Assembly (NCBI RefSeq): GCF_027943255.1
Contig: NC_072893.1
Coordinates: forward strand, 94,185,784-94,249,783
Length of the DNA: 64,000 nucleotides
Reading direction: 5' to 3'
From: Anastrepha obliqua
Lineage: Eukaryota; Arthropoda; Insecta; Diptera; Tephritidae
Position numbers and translations under genes: made by a program. Below, piece by piece: positions 1 through 10,859 of this stretch. Under the pieces are notes generated by a model that searched no databases, was not told the origin of the DNA, and saw only the letters and a list, made by a program, of their open reading frames with translations. Position 1 is the stretch's first letter. Each line of letters begins with the position of its first letter.

Positions 1-308
1 AATCAATTCAAAGCAAAAACAATTTTTGTAGTATTGGCAAGAAAAACGATTTTCAACTCCATGCGAGTAGAGAACTGACAGTGCAAAGAAATGTCTGAAA
101 CTTGCAGGTAAAACAAGTGACGTGCTGTGCAGAAAAGTTTTGCAAATGTTGCAGACATGTTGCCGAAAAGTGGAGCAGACTATGCTAAGTAATTTCAGGT
201 GAACATGATCTTATCGGAGCGTGAAAGAAAACTATCAGCCGTGGTAGCTGAAGTAATTGATTAACCCTCCGATGTTCGGTGCCTTATGATGCGGTAAGTG
301 CATCATAA

Positions 309-324
309 GGGTCTGCCCAGACCC
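309..324. repeat. piggyBac-A subterminal palindrome, left
   Basis: GGGTCTGCCCAGACCC is a near-perfect palindrome 45 bp inside the left end. The same design occurs twice near the right end (2440-2455 and 2628-2643). Its repetition at both ends suggests a transposase-binding site; that function is inferred. Confidence 0.75.
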
Positions 325-393
325 ATACAAATAATGTAAGAAATACGGTTTTAAAAATAATTTTATTTATTTATTTGATCGGATTAGTATTAA

Positions 394-2312
394 TTACGAA
401 GAGCAATTGGGTTTACAACTATATAGTTGCATGGAGTATTCATTAAGACATATGGGACGATTACATTTGCTGCAGTTATAACGAGTTTTACGTCGCTTTT
501 TCGAAGAAGAAGCAGTAGCAGTAGCACGATGACCGTGTTGAAGCAACTTGAGCATATGATTGTTGCTGTGCTGCATCTGATGTCGATGGACAAGATTCCG
601 GTAGCGAAATAATTTATTTTAAATTAGTAAATATGAATACATGCATACACATATCTTTATACGCGGAGATATATGTAGGTGTGTATATAATTCATACTCA
701 CCTTGATATTGAAAAGATTCATTGCTTGTCTTATATGAGCAAACCTCCATACTAATGGGTTAGTCGCGCGTTTCGTCATATGTGGGATAACTAGCTGCCG
801 TGCCAATTCAATGATAAATGAGCGCCTCTTATCACTCTGCTTTGCCGGATTCAGCTCGTCGTAGATGATGAATGAGGCCAAACCGACAATATCAAGCGTA
901 TTATAAGACATTGACAGTGGCCAACGGTTTGTCGAGCGTTTGCACGAATAGCCAGTCAACATTTGATCCCTTGTATCTACCCCCGCTTTAAATTTATTGT
1001 AGTCCAAAATTTGATCTGGCTTAAATCCTTTCAATGGATCGGTGCTTTGACGGTAATGGGCAGTGGATAACATAATTACTGGCTTTTTCGGCTTTGCCAT
1101 ATACGAGCACAGAGCGATATTATTATTGTGATAACAAAATAAAGTGCTTTTAACATCACGCTTCGGGTTAAGCAATTCCTGCGGAATGAAGGTCTTATTT
1201 TTTCTTACGGTACCGACGAAAGCCACTACGATCCATAAACATTTCTGCCAAGTGGTATGTTGGAAAAAAATTGTCAGCATAAACAGTCCTACCGCTGTCC
1301 ATATAATTTTCCATCAATTTCATGACGACCCGTTCACCTTGATTCGTTTCTCGCTGGTCACCTGGTGGTTTTCCGGTATAAATTATACCTTTCAAAGGAT
1401 AGTTTGAAACAGAGTCACCACACTTTCATGCCATATTTTGCCGGCTTACTCGGAATATATTGGGTGAATCGAGTGCGCCCACGATATGGAAATAACTGTT
1501 CATCGACGGTTACATGACAATCCGGAGTGTATGCTTTCTCTAAATTGGCCATCAGCATGAGCCATACATCGTCCAGGGCAGCAGATTTGCTTTGCTTCAA
1601 CCTCTCAGCACGAGTACCACTGTTATCGAAACGGATGAAAGTAGTTAAGCTCTTGAACCGATTCAATGACATAGTGGCCTTATAAATTGGCATACTGTAA
1701 CAGTTTATTACTGGAATGCTTTTCATTCCATAGACGAAACGCTTCAACGGCTTTTCTGCTGGTTTCCTGCACAATGATACTTACGATTTCAGGAGACAGC
1801 AATAGCTTGAAAAGAGCTTTATGACTCGGTGACGCTCCTCGTAGTGGCCCTTTACGAGTAAAAGTTGTAACTTTGCGACAACGAGGCCTTCCAGGTGGTG
1901 GAGGATTTGAATTCCACATCTTACCATCTTTCGACCTGTATATAAGGCCCTGGGTAATAGATGTGCTGCATGATTCCATTGTGGTTGAAGCCTGAAGGGC
2001 GATAGCTTCTCTATACAAATCCTCAATATCATCATGGTTTTCATCCAGAACAGCCTCTAACTCGATTTCCTGTTCTATATCTGATGCTTCACAGAAGTCA
2101 TCTTCATCTGGAAAATATTCATCTTCTTCTACGTTGCCACTTGTTTCAAATGGATCGGGCTCTTGTCCCACAATTTCTTCAATTTGTGCCTGGAGTCGCT
2201 GATGTTCTTCCGGACTCACATTTGCTGCACTTAGCTTACGAAGCAAACGCGTCATCACATCAACTTCATCCATATTTACTTGTTCCATTTTATTTAAAAA
2301 AACACTTCGCAC
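394..2312 (-). pseudogene. piggyBac-A transposase, broken by several frameshifts
   Basis: DDE transposase of the piggyBac family (cut-and-paste at TTAA). It reads from an acidic N-terminal region starting at 2312, or at a second Met at 2288, down to the C-terminal cysteine-rich domain at about 394-576. The family's catalytic aspartates are visible in order: TVDEQLFPYRGR (near 1500), YADNFF (near 1290) and GVDTRDQM (near 970). The C-terminal CSKCNRPICL resembles the zinc-binding domain that binds the element ends. The pieces 1680-2312, 1415-1774, 1195-1395, 657-1280 and 394-576 lie in changing frames, so at least three indels have accumulated. It is clearly non-functional. The family call is firm; the subfamily is not assigned. 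Confidence 0.92.
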
Positions 2313-2439
2313 TAATTAAAAAACACGTGTTCCCTTTAATTTTCAAATGTAAACTAAAAAATTATCTCTGCCGCTGCCTCCGCTAACAGTTTAGTTGTTT
2401 ACACCTAACGGTAAACCAATTTACATGAGAAGCTTATAT

Positions 2440-2643
2440 GGGTCTGCACAGACCCATGTGAGCTTAATTAACGAAATTAGTTTAAAATTATTATTTTTAC
2501 AACAAATATAGCAAAAATCTTAATTTTGCTACTTCATTGTTTTTAGCACACTACATTTTAGGAAGTCATGGACTAAGAAGCCCCAGATATTAAAAATATA
2601 AGATCTACATACATTTAAAGATCGAATGGGTCTGGCCAGACCC
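2440..2643. repeat. piggyBac-A subterminal palindromes, right pair
   Basis: Two palindromes flank this stretch: GGGTCTGCACAGACCC (2440-2455) and GGGTCTGGCCAGACCC (2628-2643). Both match the left-end palindrome except at the two central bases. The stretch between them is AT-rich and non-coding. Confidence 0.75.
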
Positions 2644-2664
2644 ATATGAACATCGGAGGGTTAA

Positions 2665-3425
2665 ATAAATTGGCAGTTGTAGCTGATGGGTGGGCTGCAA
2701 CAATTGTATAGCTACTAAATATTGGTTTGTGTTGAAGTATCAAATTGCGAAAAGCAGTCGTTTATATCGTTTTTATTAAAAGTTATGTATAAACATGTGA
2801 CAATGTGTGTGTATGTATATGGGCGCACTTTAATAATATTGCTATTTAGTCAATGAAATTGGCCAAATTGCAGTCAAGTTGCTATTTGTCGGGATGGTCA
2901 CGCGCTTTCCAGAGTATAAACATTACTAACTCAGAATATTACGTATACGCCGTGACCGACTAGTCAACTGCTTCGTGCTAGCTTAGTCCATTGGCAAATC
3001 CGTTAACAAGCGTAAAAATTTCCTTTATAGCTTATTTGCCATCAAGCCAATTACAATTCAAATTTGATGTTAAGCAAATATAATGAACGCTTTATTGTTT
3101 AACGTGCGTAAATGGTAGCGCGGCACTCAGGCCCTGAGCATTGCTGACCCTTTCAATGGAGTAGCTTATGACTTGCTGGCACCAGTGTGTGCATACTAAA
3201 GGCACACTAGTATATTGAATTTACAAAATTTCTTTAGATTAAAAAGGGTGTATGTTTGTAGGTGGTAAATACATTTGTCTCGAGAGCAGTCGCCGTAAAT
3301 ACAATTTAAGTCAAAAACTATATATTTTCATTCGTAGCAATTGAACAGTGTATTTTTAGTGAAAAAACAAATCCGTATCTTACAACTAATTGTGAATTCT
3401 ACATTTTTAGTAAAGGAATTTCCGG
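2665..3425. other. No gene seen
   Basis: AT-rich sequence with no convincing reading frame, repeat boundary or RNA gene. Confidence 0.5.
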
Positions 3426-3520
3426 CAGTGCCGGACTAAGGGGATAGCGGAGGGGGCGGTACGCCCCGGGTTCTGGTCTTGAGGGGCCTCCAAATGGCTG
3501 CAAGCTCTCTTGATTAAATC
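3426..3520. repeat. Possible solo hAT-like terminus
   Basis: CAGTGCCGGACTAAGGGG followed by G/C-rich blocks resembles the ends of hAT elements of the group that starts CAGGGCCGG. No matching opposite end was found before the LINE at 3.86 kb. A second similar string, CAGGGGCGGGTCCC, occurs at about 3782. This is a fragment at best. Confidence 0.3.
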
Positions 3521-3861
3521 GTAATTAAAGCGCTATAACCATTAACGTTAATGTATAAAGCGCTTAATCAAATAAGTACAGACACCCTGTAATATAGTTA
3601 ACATTTTTAAAAATTTAAATTACGTTTACTGCCTTATATTTCTAATGTCTAGATTCCTAGTATATTACTGTCGACTGTAAAATACTAAGTACAGTACAGT
3701 CATCTATATTGTACACAACAGTGCATTAATGCTTTGTTTTTACCGACTGAGAAAAAAGCATATTTATGTTGGTAGTATGAACAGGGGCGGGTCCCAAACC
3801 CAGCGTACAACCAGCTATCCTGGAATGCTTCGCCTTCTCACGTTAGCGCACTCCCGAACGG

Positions 3862-4515
3862 GTGTTTGGAAGCTACCCAGAGTATACGTGGGCTAATCCC
3901 GGACGTTGTGAGCTGCTAGAACCATATGCAGAAGAATCGGCCTGGGCACTCCTAAGTGAATGGGGATCAGCAACTTTCCCCACTTGCGTGGGCTTCTACA
4001 CATGGAACCAAATCCAACGTAGAATCTCTCTTGCCAACAAGTGCTACTTTGGACTAAGTAGGCAACTGAGCAGTAAAGTCCTCTCTCGACGAACAAAACT
4101 AACACTCTACAAGACTCTCATCATGCCCGTCCTAACGTATGGCGCAGAAGCTTGGACGATGACAACATCCGATGAAGCGACGCTTGGAGTGTTCGAGAGA
4201 AAGATTCTGCATAAGATTTTTGGACCTTTGCACGTTGGCAACGGCGAATATCGCAGACGATGGAACGATGAGCTGTATGAGCTTTACGACGACATAGACA
4301 TAGCGCAGCGAATAAAGATCCAGCGGCTACGTTGGCTGGGTCATGTCGTCCGAATGGATACAAACGCCCCGGCTTTGAAAGTATTCGATGCGGTACCAGC
4401 TTGTGGTAGCAGAGGAAGAGGAAGGCCTCTTCTGCGTTGGAAAGATGAGGTGGAGAAGAACTTGAGAAAATGAAGTACATAATTGAATGAAGCCATGATA
4501 GAAAAGTTTTCGCTC
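3862..4515 (+). pseudogene. LINE reverse transcriptase, C-terminal fragment
   Basis: This is the C-terminal end of a non-LTR retrotransposon reverse transcriptase. From about residue 50 the frame reads RRISLANKCYFGLSRQLSS, then LYKTLIMPVLTYGAEAWTM, FERKILHKIFGP, RRRWNDELYELY and LRWLGHVVRM, ending in a GRGRP...RWKDEVEKNL stretch. That order is typical of the post-polymerase region in endonuclease-type LINEs. The 5' part of ORF2 is absent (5' truncation, usual for LINEs). The frame stops at 4473, but a shifted frame continues as NWNEAMDR-like residues to about 4515, so the real C-terminus is frameshifted. The clade is not assigned. A second scrap of a similar protein is at 55375-55545. The next 220 bp are its 3' end and match the local SINE. 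Confidence 0.85.
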
Positions 4516-4735
4516 GTCGGCTGGTAAAGGCAAACCTCCGAGTGTATTCTGCCAAGGAGAAGCTCCTCACAAAAATATCTGCCGTTCGGAGTCGGCTTGA
4601 AACTGTGGAGTCCCTCCATGTGGTGAACAACATCAAGGCGCACGCCTCAAATAGGAGGAGGAGCTCGGCAAAGCACCTAATAGAAGTGTACGCGCAAATT
4701 ATTAGTTTTCTTAAATGCAGACCGTTTCTGAATTA
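4513..4735 (+). repeat. LINE 3' end sharing sequence with the tRNA-derived SINE
   Basis: Directly downstream of the reverse transcriptase fragment is GGCAAACCTCCGAGTGTATT, then a CTGCCGTTCGGAGTCGGCTTG block, then GGAGGAGGAGCTCGGC and GTGTACGCG. The same blocks in the same order form the body and tail of the SINE copies at 29.3, 32.15, 33.4, 55.5 and 59.1 kb. The tRNA-like head of those SINEs is missing here. Either the LINE and SINE share a 3' tail, or a headless SINE landed at the LINE end. Confidence 0.8.
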
Positions 4736-5214
4736 ATTTTTGAAATATTTTATAATTTTATATCTCATAACTTTCACGTATTTTGTAATCAACTATCTGA
4801 TGTAAAATACTTTAACAAGTTTTTCATGCTTTAATTTATACCTATGAGAGGAGTATTGAAACTAATTTTAGGCGGGGTTTAAAGTTTTAGATCTTCGAAA
4901 TAAAAGCCAATATATTCTGAAAATCTTGCTCCCTTCGCTAGGCATTCAATTAGTAGACGTATTTACTTCTGCAAAATGCTCACCTGTAATAATAACCGAA
5001 AACTAAAAACAAAAAATTGTAAAGCCTTTGCTTCGAAAATTCAATATGTTTATTGCCTGAAATCCTCAACGTATTTGACTAAGTGAAATATTTTTTATAA
5101 TAATATTATAATATTTTTGGTATGAGTCGAATCGGACTTAGGATTTTTAGAAATAGGATGGGTTTAACTATTGTACATTTCCCGGGTCTTAAATTTTTTT
5201 TAAGAAAACTTTTG
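4736..5214. other. No gene seen
   Basis: AT-rich sequence without a recognisable feature. Confidence 0.5.
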
Positions 5215-5365
5215 AGTCTTTTGCGGGAACCGACTACTCATAAAGTATCTCTGGTCCACCTTGGTTAAAAAGTTCCCGCAATATATTCAGAAAATTCAAA
5301 ATACAAGACCCTTTGGAATCAACTTTGTAGCAACTCGGCGCAAACCCAAATTATTCACAATCATG

Positions 5366-6508
5366 TAGGGACGTGGAGAGAGTATTCGGGCCCCGGGGGA
5401 AACTTGAGATGCGGGCCCCTTCACATTTTTTTTTTATTTATCAAAATGCGTATTATGTTATAGTGATATAACATTTAAACATTGAAAAACTCATTGATAA
5501 AATTTTTGATAGAATTAATTATGAAATATTGATTAAAATGAATTTTAGAAAACTCTTCAGCAGATCTGAAATAAAAAACGCAGCTGAAAAAAGTTAAAAT
5601 TTTTTATTTATTCATTTTGTGAGCCTTACAAATATTTGAAAATGACTGCCTCGATGCTTAGAATTTTGCTTTTCTTGCTTTAGCTGAGGCAAAAGCTCTT
5701 ATAATATCATCGAAGTCGAGTTTCCTTGCTAACTCAGATTCCAAATACAAAGTTGCCAATCCTGTTACTCGACTCTGAGTTGAACAAGAACGATGGTAGT
5801 CTTTGATCCTTGATAAAGCGCTGAACGATCTTTCGGCGCCGGCAACCGATACTGGCAGGGTGCAGAATATTCGCAAAGCAATGCAGAGGTTCGGGAACAG
5901 AGTATCCAAGTTTTTAACTGTGATGGCATTCAACACATCGAACGGAGGCATACAACATTCCGAATTTCCAGTAAAATTCGCCTTGTACACACTCTTCAAG
6001 TGGCACATCTCAATTGAGATTTCTTCCGACACATCAGAAGGGTATTTTTTAGCAAAATTAAGAGCTGCTGTCTGAAGTTCTGCTTTTTCAATTTTAGGAA
6101 ATAGCCACAGGAATGAGAAAATGTTGTTTATGCTTTTAATTGCAGTAAACCGATTTTCAATACTAGTGATAACTGAGTCCATGATGACGAGAAATGTGTT
6201 CCTCTTGAAATCAATTTATTCGGCGGTCATATTTTCCGCTGAATTCTCAGATTCTTCATCATTACGTTTCTTCTTTCGGCTTGCTGGCAATGTTGACGAA
6301 GTGTTCGGCAAACCTTTTACAACAGTTTGACATTCTTTTAAAATGACACCAAAAAAAGTCTGTGACGGAACTCTGGTAGAAGTATTATTTACTATATTAT
6401 ATTTTTTCAAGCAGGAAATTTCTTGGAATTACCCTCGAGTCCGGGCCCCTCTGAAAACTCCGGGCCCGGGGGAAAAGGTACCCGATCGCCCCCCTCTCGT
6501 CGGGCCTG
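5366..6508 (-). mobile_element. hAT deletion derivative inserted in mariner
   Basis: The element begins TAGGGACG and ends GTCGGGCCTG, with G/C-rich subterminal blocks (CGGGCCCGGGGGAAA) at both ends. It is flanked by CAATCATG (5358-5365) and TAACCATG (6509-6516), a 6 of 8 match consistent with a decayed 8 bp hAT target duplication. At 1.14 kb it is much shorter than an autonomous hAT element and keeps only the C-terminal part of the transposase. Confidence 0.75.
5658..6410 (-). pseudogene. hAT transposase C-terminus (dimerisation domain)
   Basis: The 174-residue frame 5658-6182 ends with the hAT C-terminal dimerisation region: LRIFCTLPVSVAGAERSFSA, then LSRIKDYHRSCSTQSRVTGL. The AERSFS motif and the following arginine-rich helix are typical of the ZMYM/Dimer_Tnp_hAT group. 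The same frame continues upstream to 6410 after a TAA at 6216-6218. The BED zinc finger and most of the RNase H-like core are missing, so this is a relic inside a shortened element. Confidence 0.85.
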
Positions 6509-6898
6509 TAACCATGTTTTGAATGGATTCGTAAGCAATGCTGAAGTCCTTTTCCATCTCTTTGATGGTTAATTAGCGGTTATTGATCACATTTGATTTC
6601 ACTTTACTTATATTTACATTAGTTTTCGATATCGACGGCCTGCCGCTACATTCGTAATTTCCGGTAGATTTACGATTCCTTCTCAAGTCTCCTGTTAAAT
6701 CCAATAACTCTAGGCTAAAAAATATTAACTAAACATTGAGAAAAAAACTCCTGGTTTTTCTTTAATTATCTTCGTGGAAAAAATTTGAGGAATAGTTTTA
6801 GAAAGAACTCGCTTCTTTACTTGGATTGAAATTATTAAATTTTAAAAGCAATTTCATTATTAAAATCGATACACTTTGAGTTTTTTAGTAGCCTTGTA

Positions 6899-7829
6899 AA
6901 GGGTGTTTTTTTAGAGGTTAGGTTTTCAAGATGAAATAAAACGTATATAATTTAATGTTATGGTCAAGAATTTAGCTTTATTATAAAGATAAGGATTTGC
7001 CATTATGTTTTAAAAATGATTTCGGGCAAGTGGCCGCCGCGGCTGGCTCGAATAAATTCCAGCCGAGAGGCCCAATTTTCGACCACTTTTGCAGCAATTG
7101 GGGCCGTATGTCAGCAATAACGCGCCGAATATTCTCTTCCAAGACGTCAATCGTCTCGGGCTTATCTGCGTAGACAAGCGACTTCACATAGTCCCACAAG
7201 AAATAGTCCAGTGGTGTTATATCGCACAATCTTGGAGGCCAGGCCACAGGCCCACGGCGCGAGATAATGCGCTCACCAAAAGTTTCCTTCAATAAATCGA
7301 TTGTTGCGTTGGCTTTATGGCATGTAGCGCCGTCTTGTTGGAACCAAAGGTCGTCCACATCAACATCGTCCAATTCAGTCACGAAAAAGTCATTAATCAT
7401 GGCTCTATAGCGCTCTCCATTGACTGTAACATTATGGCTGGCTTCATTTTTAAAGAAATATGGACCAATGATTCCCTCTGTCCATAGAGCACACCAAACA
7501 GTGACTTTTTGAGGATGTAACGGCGTCTCAGCAATGGCTTGTGGATTATGTTCACTCCAAATGCGACAATTTTGCTTATTGACATACCCTACTTTAACCA
7601 AAAGTGAGCTTCATCGCTGAACAAAATTTTCTTGTGAAAATCGGGATCAGTGGCCATCTCGTTTTGGGCCCATTCACCGAACTTGCGACGCGCTTGATGG
7701 TCGTTCGGCTTCAATTCTTGCAAATGGCAAACCAAACTGAGCATAAATCAAGTGACAGTTGTCAAAAAGACCATCTACGAAAAAAGTAGTGCCAACTTGA
7801 AAACCTAACCTCTAAAAAAAACATCCCTT
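6899..7829 (-). mobile_element. Internally deleted mariner (D,D41D type)
   Basis: Inverted ends of about 30 bp: AAGGGTGTTTTTTTAGAGG on the left and its complement on the right, continuing TTAGGTTTTCAAG inward. TA precedes the left end; the right flank is AA, probably mutated. At 0.93 kb it lacks the N-terminal DNA-binding part of the transposase, so it is a deletion derivative. Confidence 0.88.
6981..7720 (-). pseudogene. Mariner transposase, catalytic part, D,D(41)D
   Basis: The 206-residue frame (6981-7601) carries TPLHPQKVTVWCALW, WFQQDGATCHKA and CDITPLDYFLW. Between the aspartate of QQDGA and that of TPLD there are 41 residues. I recall this spacing from the rosa group of tephritid mariners (from memory, not searched). 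Upstream, in another frame, the text continues as WAQNEMATDPDFHKKILFSDEAHF (7610-7720), giving the first catalytic Asp. The helix-turn-helix region is deleted, and the C-terminal EPAAAATCPK is degenerate. It is non-functional. Confidence 0.88.
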
Positions 7830-9448
7830 AATATATATTTACTCAAAAGTTTTACTCTTTCCGTACTATTCAAAATTTCTGGCATTCTTAAGAGTGGCAG
7901 CTCTTCATTATGCAACTACAACAGCGTCACTGCACATTTAATGCTTTAGATGTGTCGGCTTGCATACTAGCGCAATCACACACACTACTATAATAAATTT
8001 AGTGCATTTCAAGCAGCGATTGGCAATTCCAATGTGTTTTTGCTGCAAAAACTTTTGCCTTCACTTTAGGAAAATGAAATTTAAGGCGAATCACAGCAGG
8101 AAATTTATGTTCGCTGGCCAACACGATTTGTAGGAGGTGGAGGCATGGCATTAAGTGTAAAGTGGTAAAGGCTTCCATACATATTTACTTTGATATATAT
8201 TGACTAAAGACTGGAGTTTAAATCGCATTCAAAAAGTTTAACAAGAAGCAAACTCAAACTCAGAAGCAGCGATTGGCAAGCAAACTTGGCGCACAAAGCA
8301 CTTTTATTGTAGCCGTTTAAATCTGAAAGTAGATAAATCTTGCAGCTTATTTCAGCTAGTAAATTTCAATTGAAAGTGTACATTTTATGCTTTACACTTT
8401 CAATCCAAAATAAACGTCGATGTATTTACAATTTGTATGTGCATTGCTGTCATTCATTCATTCGGCCATTCTTTCACTCAACCATTTATTTATTTGTAAA
8501 TCGCACACATCTGCACTTCAGTGGACTAGTGTGTCCACTCAACTGGATTTTCGACAATTTAGTCTGATTTAATTTCTCTTTATTTGGAAATGGAATTTCA
8601 AGCATATTTTAGTCACAAATGTTGTAATGGATTGACGTTGTCTGTTGAGGTAATAAATAAAATAGATGCAGTAAACTTCAAATATCTAATATAAATACTA
8701 GTACAGCGCATGACATCCTGACAGAATTGGGCCAAACAACTCATGCGAATTTATAGATCCCATCTATATTTTCCACTTGCTTGCGGGGAGTCAATGTACA
8801 TACTTTTGTTTGACATTATGAACCAGCAATTGGATGCTAACTCGAACTCATTCTTTCACAGTGGTCGGGGTTGGTGAGCAGTGACAGGGCAACGCGGTGT
8901 AGTACCCACGCAACTATGGGAATATTCTTATGCTTGAACTGGTATTTGAATGAAGAAGCCACATTAGTTTACGAGTGGCTATACTTGAACCAGTTGCAGT
9001 ATGTTTCTATTACTATGAAAAGGGATGCCACAAAAGTTAAAGTCGCGCATCCTGGGATACCATAGAGATTAGCTTTGGAGAAGAAGAAATAGATTAGAAA
9101 GTAATCTCAGAGCCGAAGTTTTTAGAATTATTCATACCGTAAAATCCTGCAAGCAAAGCCACTTTTTAATCAAAACACGAATCACACGGCTAATCAGACA
9201 GAGAGCGTTCCGAAGTAAGGATCGGAAAGAAGTCTTTTTAGGTTTTCTGTAGTGTTTTTTTTTTATAATTTCAAAACTTGCATATTCTCTTTAAAGATTT
9301 AGTGATATTCAAAAGCATGTTATGAGTATTCATCTAACAAACCCTAAAAAGAATTTGCAACAACATCTGCTTTATATGAATGCAGACCCGAAAAAACTGT
9401 ATCATTTCAACATTGTGAATATTTATTTATTAATCATTTATGTGGTTC
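7830..9448. other. No gene seen
   Basis: No supported gene or repeat boundary. Short open frames show no domain and no codon-like pattern that I recognise. Confidence 0.5.
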
Positions 9449-9512
9449 CGAAGGGTGCCTTTTATATGTCGGAATTAGAGAAAACAACAAATTTTAATCA
9501 TCGAAAATCACT

Positions 9513-10542
9513 TTATTGTTTTTCAAAATATTCTCCATGAAGATCTATACACTTTTGCATGCGTTTGAACCAATTGTCGAAGCACTTTTGCCACTCTGAA
9601 TGAGGTACCTCCAAAACATGCATTCTGAATGCCGCAACCGCTTCTTCAGGTGTCGAAAACCGTTGACCTCTCAGTTTGTTTTTTACGTACGGGAATAAAA
9701 AGAAGTCATTCGGTGCCAAGTCAGGACTATATGGCGGATGACCCATTAATTCGATGTTTTGGGTGCTCAAAAATGCAGTTGTTTGAGCCGATGTGTGAGA
9801 GCTCGCATTGTCCTGGTGAAGAGTGATCCGTCTTTGGCGATTGGTTTTGCTAATTTCTTGGAAGACAACTGGCAAAAAAATGGTTGTGTACCACTCAGAA
9901 TTTACTGTTCTGCGTTGTCCAGTTTTTCCGAAAAAACAGGCGACCATTTGACTTGGAAGTGCTTCGTGCGCGAACAACTTTTGTTGGATTTGGCTCATCT
10001 TGAAACACCCACACAGTCGACTGCTGTTTACTTTCGGGCTCATACGCGTAAATCCGTGATTCATCACCTGTCACGATGTTATAGACGTGTTTCGAAGCTC
10101 CGCGATCGTATTTTTTGAGCATTTCCTTCGACCAATCGACACGAGCCTTTTTTTGAGCGATTGACAAATTGTGTGGGATGCAACGCGAACAAATTTTTTT
10201 GACAGTCAAATGTTTATGCAATATTGAATGTATGCTGGTCCCACTAATGCCTAAGATTGTCTCAATCTCACGATAAGTCACATGACGATCTTGCAATATC
10301 AGTTCGCGCACAGCATCAATGGTTTTCGGAACAACAACTGATTTTAAACGACCTTCACGAAATTCGTCTTGGAGTGAACTACGACCACGATTGAATTCAC
10401 CATACCATCGATAAACACTGGTCCTTGATGGAGCTTCATCACCAAAAAATGAATTAAGTTCATCCATGCAATGTTGCTGAGTTAATCCACGTCGAAAGTT
10501 GTAAAAAATAATCGCACGAAAATGTTCACGATTTAATTCCAT
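9513..10542 (-). pseudogene. Mariner transposase, one frame break
   Basis: The start is the Met at 10542 (MELNREHFRAIIFYNFRRG). The paired helix-turn-helix region includes SVYRWYGEFNRGRSSLQD and ILGISGTSIHSILHKHL, and the linker has WIPHNLS-like residues. Catalytic residues are D in VTGDES, D in HQDNASSH and D in SPDLAPND, with 34 residues between the last two by the D of PND. A small deletion and frame change near 9950 (about nine residues relative to the 34 kb copy) splits it into 9895-10542 and 9513-10067. The Trp of the usual GDESW is Arg here. The length is normal for the family (about 340 residues). Confidence 0.9.
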
Positions 10543-10697
10543 TTTTGGATCGAGATGAACCTTTTAGTTACTGTAAACAACACAAATAGCGCTGGTATTT
10601 CAAAAAGTTCTGAGTACGTAAAAGCCAAAAAATGTCAAACTTTGCGATACAGCTGTCAGTTGCCAGATTGCAACACCAGGGTTGCCAAATCCTGCCA

Positions 10698-10859
10698 AGG
10701 TATCTCATTCAGAGTGGCAAAAGTGCTCCGACAATTGGTTCAAACGCATGCAAAAGTGTATAGATCTTCAAGGAGAATATTTTGAAAAACAATAAAGTGA
10801 TTTTCGACGATTAAAATTTGTTTTTGTTCTCTAATCCCGACATATAAAAGGCACCCTCG
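10698..10859 (+). repeat. Inverted duplicate of the mariner 3' end
   Basis: These 162 bp, read on the plus strand, match the minus strand of 9449-9610. They include the coding end (TGGCAAAAGTGCTCCGACAA), the AATAAAGTG stop region and the terminal repeat. They replace the native 5' terminus of this copy. Confidence 0.85.

Larger units (their letters stand above)
265..2660 (-). mobile_element. piggyBac-A, complete DNA transposon with TTAA target duplication
   Basis: TTAA is present on both sides (261-264 and 2661-2664). The ends are inverted repeats, CCCTCCGATGTTC on the left and its complement on the right. At 2.4 kb it has the usual length of an autonomous piggyBac element. The broken transposase lies inside on the minus strand. 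Each end carries a GGGTCTG..CAGACCC palindrome. The ends look preserved while the coding region is decayed, so the copy could at most be moved by a transposase supplied from elsewhere (inference). Confidence 0.93.
5215..6720 (-). pseudogene. Old mariner transposase relic, split by a hAT insertion
   Basis: Minus-strand pieces on both sides of the hAT element belong to one mariner transposase. The upstream piece (6509-6650) reads GRPSISKTNV and then LTIKEMEKDFSIAYESIQN, the usual second helix-turn-helix region. The downstream piece (5290-5365) continues MIVNNLGLRRVATKLIPK. If the hAT and one 8 bp target copy are removed, the two pieces join in frame as SIQNMIVNNLGLRR. A stop interrupts the first piece, and nothing clear remains beyond about 5290. 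Only an N-terminal third is left, so the outer limits are approximate. Confidence 0.75.
9449..10859 (-). mobile_element. Mariner (D,D34D) with a duplicated, inverted 3' terminus
   Basis: The ends are AGGGTGCCTTTTATATGTCGG and its complement. TA follows at 10860-10861; the left flank is mutated. The coding part is close to the copy at 34.3-35.5 kb. Compared with that copy, the 5' terminus here is not native. After GGTTGCCAAATCC at about 10692 the sequence jumps to a 162 bp copy of the element's own 3' end (10698-10859), inverted relative to 9449-9610. Confidence 0.88.

Noticed and set aside
5220..5285. GCGGGAAC...GTTCCCGC hairpin
   Set aside because: Short stem in decayed mariner sequence; no terminator or RNA context.
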